Below, in pieces: positions 6,822-7,768 of a DNA stretch of 7,768 nucleotides. How positions within the stretch are numbered: position 1 is the first letter of the stretch; each line of letters opens with the position of its first letter. The notes below the pieces were generated by a model, which saw only the letters and a list, made by a program, of their open reading frames with translations, did no database searches and was not told where the DNA came from. Made by a program: the position numbers and the translations under genes. This stretch comes from CAYOEZ01 sp964402955 (GTDB taxonomy: Bacteria > Chloroflexota > DTOL01 > DAOUCN01), in assembly GCA_964402955.1 (NCBI GenBank), contig CAYOEZ010000219.1:1-7768 (forward strand). The letters run 5' to 3'.

Positions 6822-6931
6822 GGCAGCGTCGAAGAAGGACATCCTGGCGACGCCACTCGCGATCCGCCTCGGCGCGAAACGCGGTTCGGGCGTTCTGCCT
6901 CCTATCAGGCAAAGAAAGAAGGAGATCAGGC

Positions 6932-7507
6932 ATGTTCAGAACAATCGTGACACTTACCGTTTTGGCAACCCTCATTCTCTCCCTCGCTGGCCCCGGACTG
7001 GCGCCAGCCGCTGCCGACGCTGGCGCGGCTTCACCCCAGAGTGTTCCGGGACGGTACATCGTCGTGTTCAAGGATGATGTCGAAGACTCCGCATCCGCTA
7101 CGGGCGATCTGGAGCGTGCGCATGGTCTGGCTGCGGATCATGTTTACAAAAGCGCGCTCAAGGGTTTTGCGGCAACCATACCAGCGGCGCGTCTGGCCGC
7201 CATCAAGGCCGACCCGCGCGTGCAGTTCGTCAGTGAGGATGGGATTGTCCAGGCCGTGGGCAGCGTGCACGCGCTGCGCGAGCACTACGTCCGCACCGTG
7301 GATGCCTGGTACGACACCTTCGAGGCCAACTGGGACCGCGCCGTGGCCCTGGTCGGTGAAGAAGTCGCCCGCGTCTGGCGGCTCTACCTCGTGGGTGCCT
7401 CGATGGCCTTCCGGGACGGCCGGATGGGCGTCGACCAGATCCTGTCGGTCCGGCCGGACCGCGGGGTGTCAGGGCTGCCGCCGCAGCGCCCTACGATCTG
7501 GTCATGA
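6932..7507 (+). CDS. Chimeric ORF: subtilisin propeptide (Inhibitor_I9) N-terminus joined to CFA-synthase C-terminus
   Basis: The 191-residue frame has two unrelated halves. Residues 1-29 are a signal peptide (hydrophobic 5-20, AAADA before cleavage). Residues 40-108 are an Inhibitor_I9 propeptide typical of secreted S8 subtilisin-like proteases (GRYIVVFKDDV, LKGFAATIP, VQFVSEDGIVQA), which chaperones folding of, and inhibits, the catalytic domain that should follow. That catalytic domain is absent. From about residue 112 (HALREHYVRTVDAWY, EANWDRAVALVGEE, ARVWRLYLVGASMAF, GRMGVDQILSVRP) the protein reads as the end of a cyclopropane-fatty-acyl-phospholipid synthase. The start is well supported by AAGGAG and an upstream promoter. 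A functional fusion of these two is implausible. The likely explanation is a chimeric join of two genomes or, less likely, a deletion or recombination. Confidence 0.85.
   Translation: MFRTIVTLTVLATLILSLAGPGLAPAAADAGAASPQSVPGRYIVVFKDDVEDSASATGDLERAHGLAADHVYKSALKGFAATIPAARLAAIKADPRVQFVSEDGIVQAVGSVHALREHYVRTVDAWYDTFEANWDRAVALVGEEVARVWRLYLVGASMAFRDGRMGVDQILSVRPDRGVSGLPPQRPTIWS
7262..7507 (+). pseudogene. C-terminal fragment of a cyclopropane-fatty-acyl-phospholipid synthase (actinobacterial type)
   Basis: About 80 residues correspond to the last part of CfaS-family SAM-dependent methyltransferases, which convert unsaturated acyl chains of membrane phospholipids to cyclopropane acids. The pattern LREHYxRT...EANWDxAVxLVGEExARVWRLY...GRxGVxQxLxVRP is characteristic of the family end. 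The SAM-binding core is missing because the upstream sequence belongs to another gene. High-GC codon choice (GCC, GTC, CGC, GAG) and the following DUF1295 gene point to an actinobacterial source. The stop TGA overlaps the next start codon as ATGA. Confidence 0.8.
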
Positions 7508-7768
7508 CCTTCGACAGCTCGAACTTCCTGGCCGTCACCGGTCTCTCGCTCCTCGCGGTCGTCGTCCTCATGGCGGCGACCGCGGTCGTCGCCGCGAGGC
7601 AGGGGCGCGTCAGCGTGGTCGACACGACCTGGGGCCTCGGGTTCGTGGTCGTGGCGGTCGTGGCCGGCCTCGCCGGTGACGGCACGGGGTGGCGCCGCCT
7701 CGCCCTCGTGGTCGTCGTCGCGCTGTGGGGCCTGCGCCTGGCGTGGCACGTGACGCGACGCAACGCGG
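7504..7768 (+). CDS. DUF1295 / steroid 5-alpha-reductase-like membrane protein, N-terminal part, runs off window
   Basis: The frame is open from ATG 7504 to the window end (88 complete codons, no stop). Hydrophobic segments cover about residues 8-30, 42-57 and 65-80. Recognisable DUF1295 signatures are VSVVDTTWGLGFVVVA (36-51) and LWGLRLAWHVTRRN (74-87). This family has a steroid 5-alpha-reductase-like fold in the membrane. Its substrate is uncertain, although it is often encoded beside CfaS-type lipid methyltransferases in actinobacteria, where it is thought to act on lipids. The ATG overlaps the stop of the preceding CfaS fragment by 4 bases (ATGA), indicating translational coupling in the source genome. 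No independent ribosome site stands out. Confidence 0.85.
   Translation, partial: MTFDSSNFLAVTGLSLLAVVVLMAATAVVAARQGRVSVVDTTWGLGFVVVAVVAGLAGDGTGWRRLALVVVVALWGLRLAWHVTRRNA

Larger units (their letters stand above)
6595..6931. other. Divergent intergenic region between the EPS operon and the protease-propeptide gene
   Basis: This 337-base non-coding stretch separates two divergently transcribed units. It holds a candidate promoter for each direction (6679-6707 minus, 6793-6821 plus). Between them lies a C/G-rich segment (6721-6772) with no clear function. I see no tRNA, riboswitch or insertion sequence. Short open frames crossing it have no recognisable protein and no support. Confidence 0.75.

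Noticed and set aside
6654..6950. Short open frames across the divergent intergenic region
   Set aside because: They cross both candidate promoters, overlap each other on both strands, and encode low-complexity Pro/Arg-rich sequence without ribosome sites.
7384..7763. Minus-strand frames rich in Arg, Asp and His at the right end
   Set aside because: They are antisense shadows of the CfaS and DUF1295 coding frames, with composition typical of reversed high-GC codons.

Overview
The window looks like a piece of a Chloroflexota (Chloroflexus/Roseiflexus-type) genome whose right end is joined to DNA of actinobacterial character. The Chloroflexota assignment is inferred from the very long Thr/Pro-rich linkers (TPTPT, TATAT) in a giant secreted protein, the domain repertoire (polysaccharide deacetylase, DNRLRE, malectin) and the intermediate-to-high GC. 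It is not proven by any marker gene.

Left end (1-472): a perfect 122-bp tandem array, three identical units plus a fourth partial one. It probably continues beyond the window, because base 1 falls inside a hairpin arm. Each period contains two 20-nt hairpins. They face each other, each is flanked directly by GTAG (or its complement CTAC), and they differ only by compensated base-pair changes. This is the architecture of REP doublets (REPIN/BIME-like elements) mobilised by RAYT/TnpA-REP transposases. No such transposase is present here.

Centre (473-6594): three genes on the minus strand in the order glycosyltransferase (6594->5491), secreted multidomain polysaccharide deacetylase (5381->1956), polyprenyl-phosphate sugar transferase (1915->473). 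They form a likely exopolysaccharide operon. The sugar transferase would load the first sugar phosphate onto undecaprenyl phosphate. The GT4 enzyme would extend the lipid-linked glycan in the cytoplasm. The exported deacetylase, with its C-terminal carbohydrate-binding modules, would trim N-acetyl groups from the exported polymer. A candidate promoter lies upstream of the glycosyltransferase, and the hairpin array begins directly downstream of the last gene.

Right end (6595-7768): a 337-nt divergent intergenic region holds a near-consensus sigma-70-type promoter reading rightwards into a secreted protein with a subtilisin propeptide (Inhibitor_I9) domain. At about 7256-7270 that reading frame changes abruptly into the C-terminus of an actinobacterial-type cyclopropane-fatty-acyl-phospholipid synthase. 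This is followed, with an ATGA stop/start overlap, by the start of a DUF1295 (steroid 5-alpha-reductase-like) membrane protein cut by the window end. GC rises to about 73% over 7321-7740 (hand count) from about 60-65% just before. The join is either an assembly chimera or an illegitimate recombination. I favour an assembly artefact.
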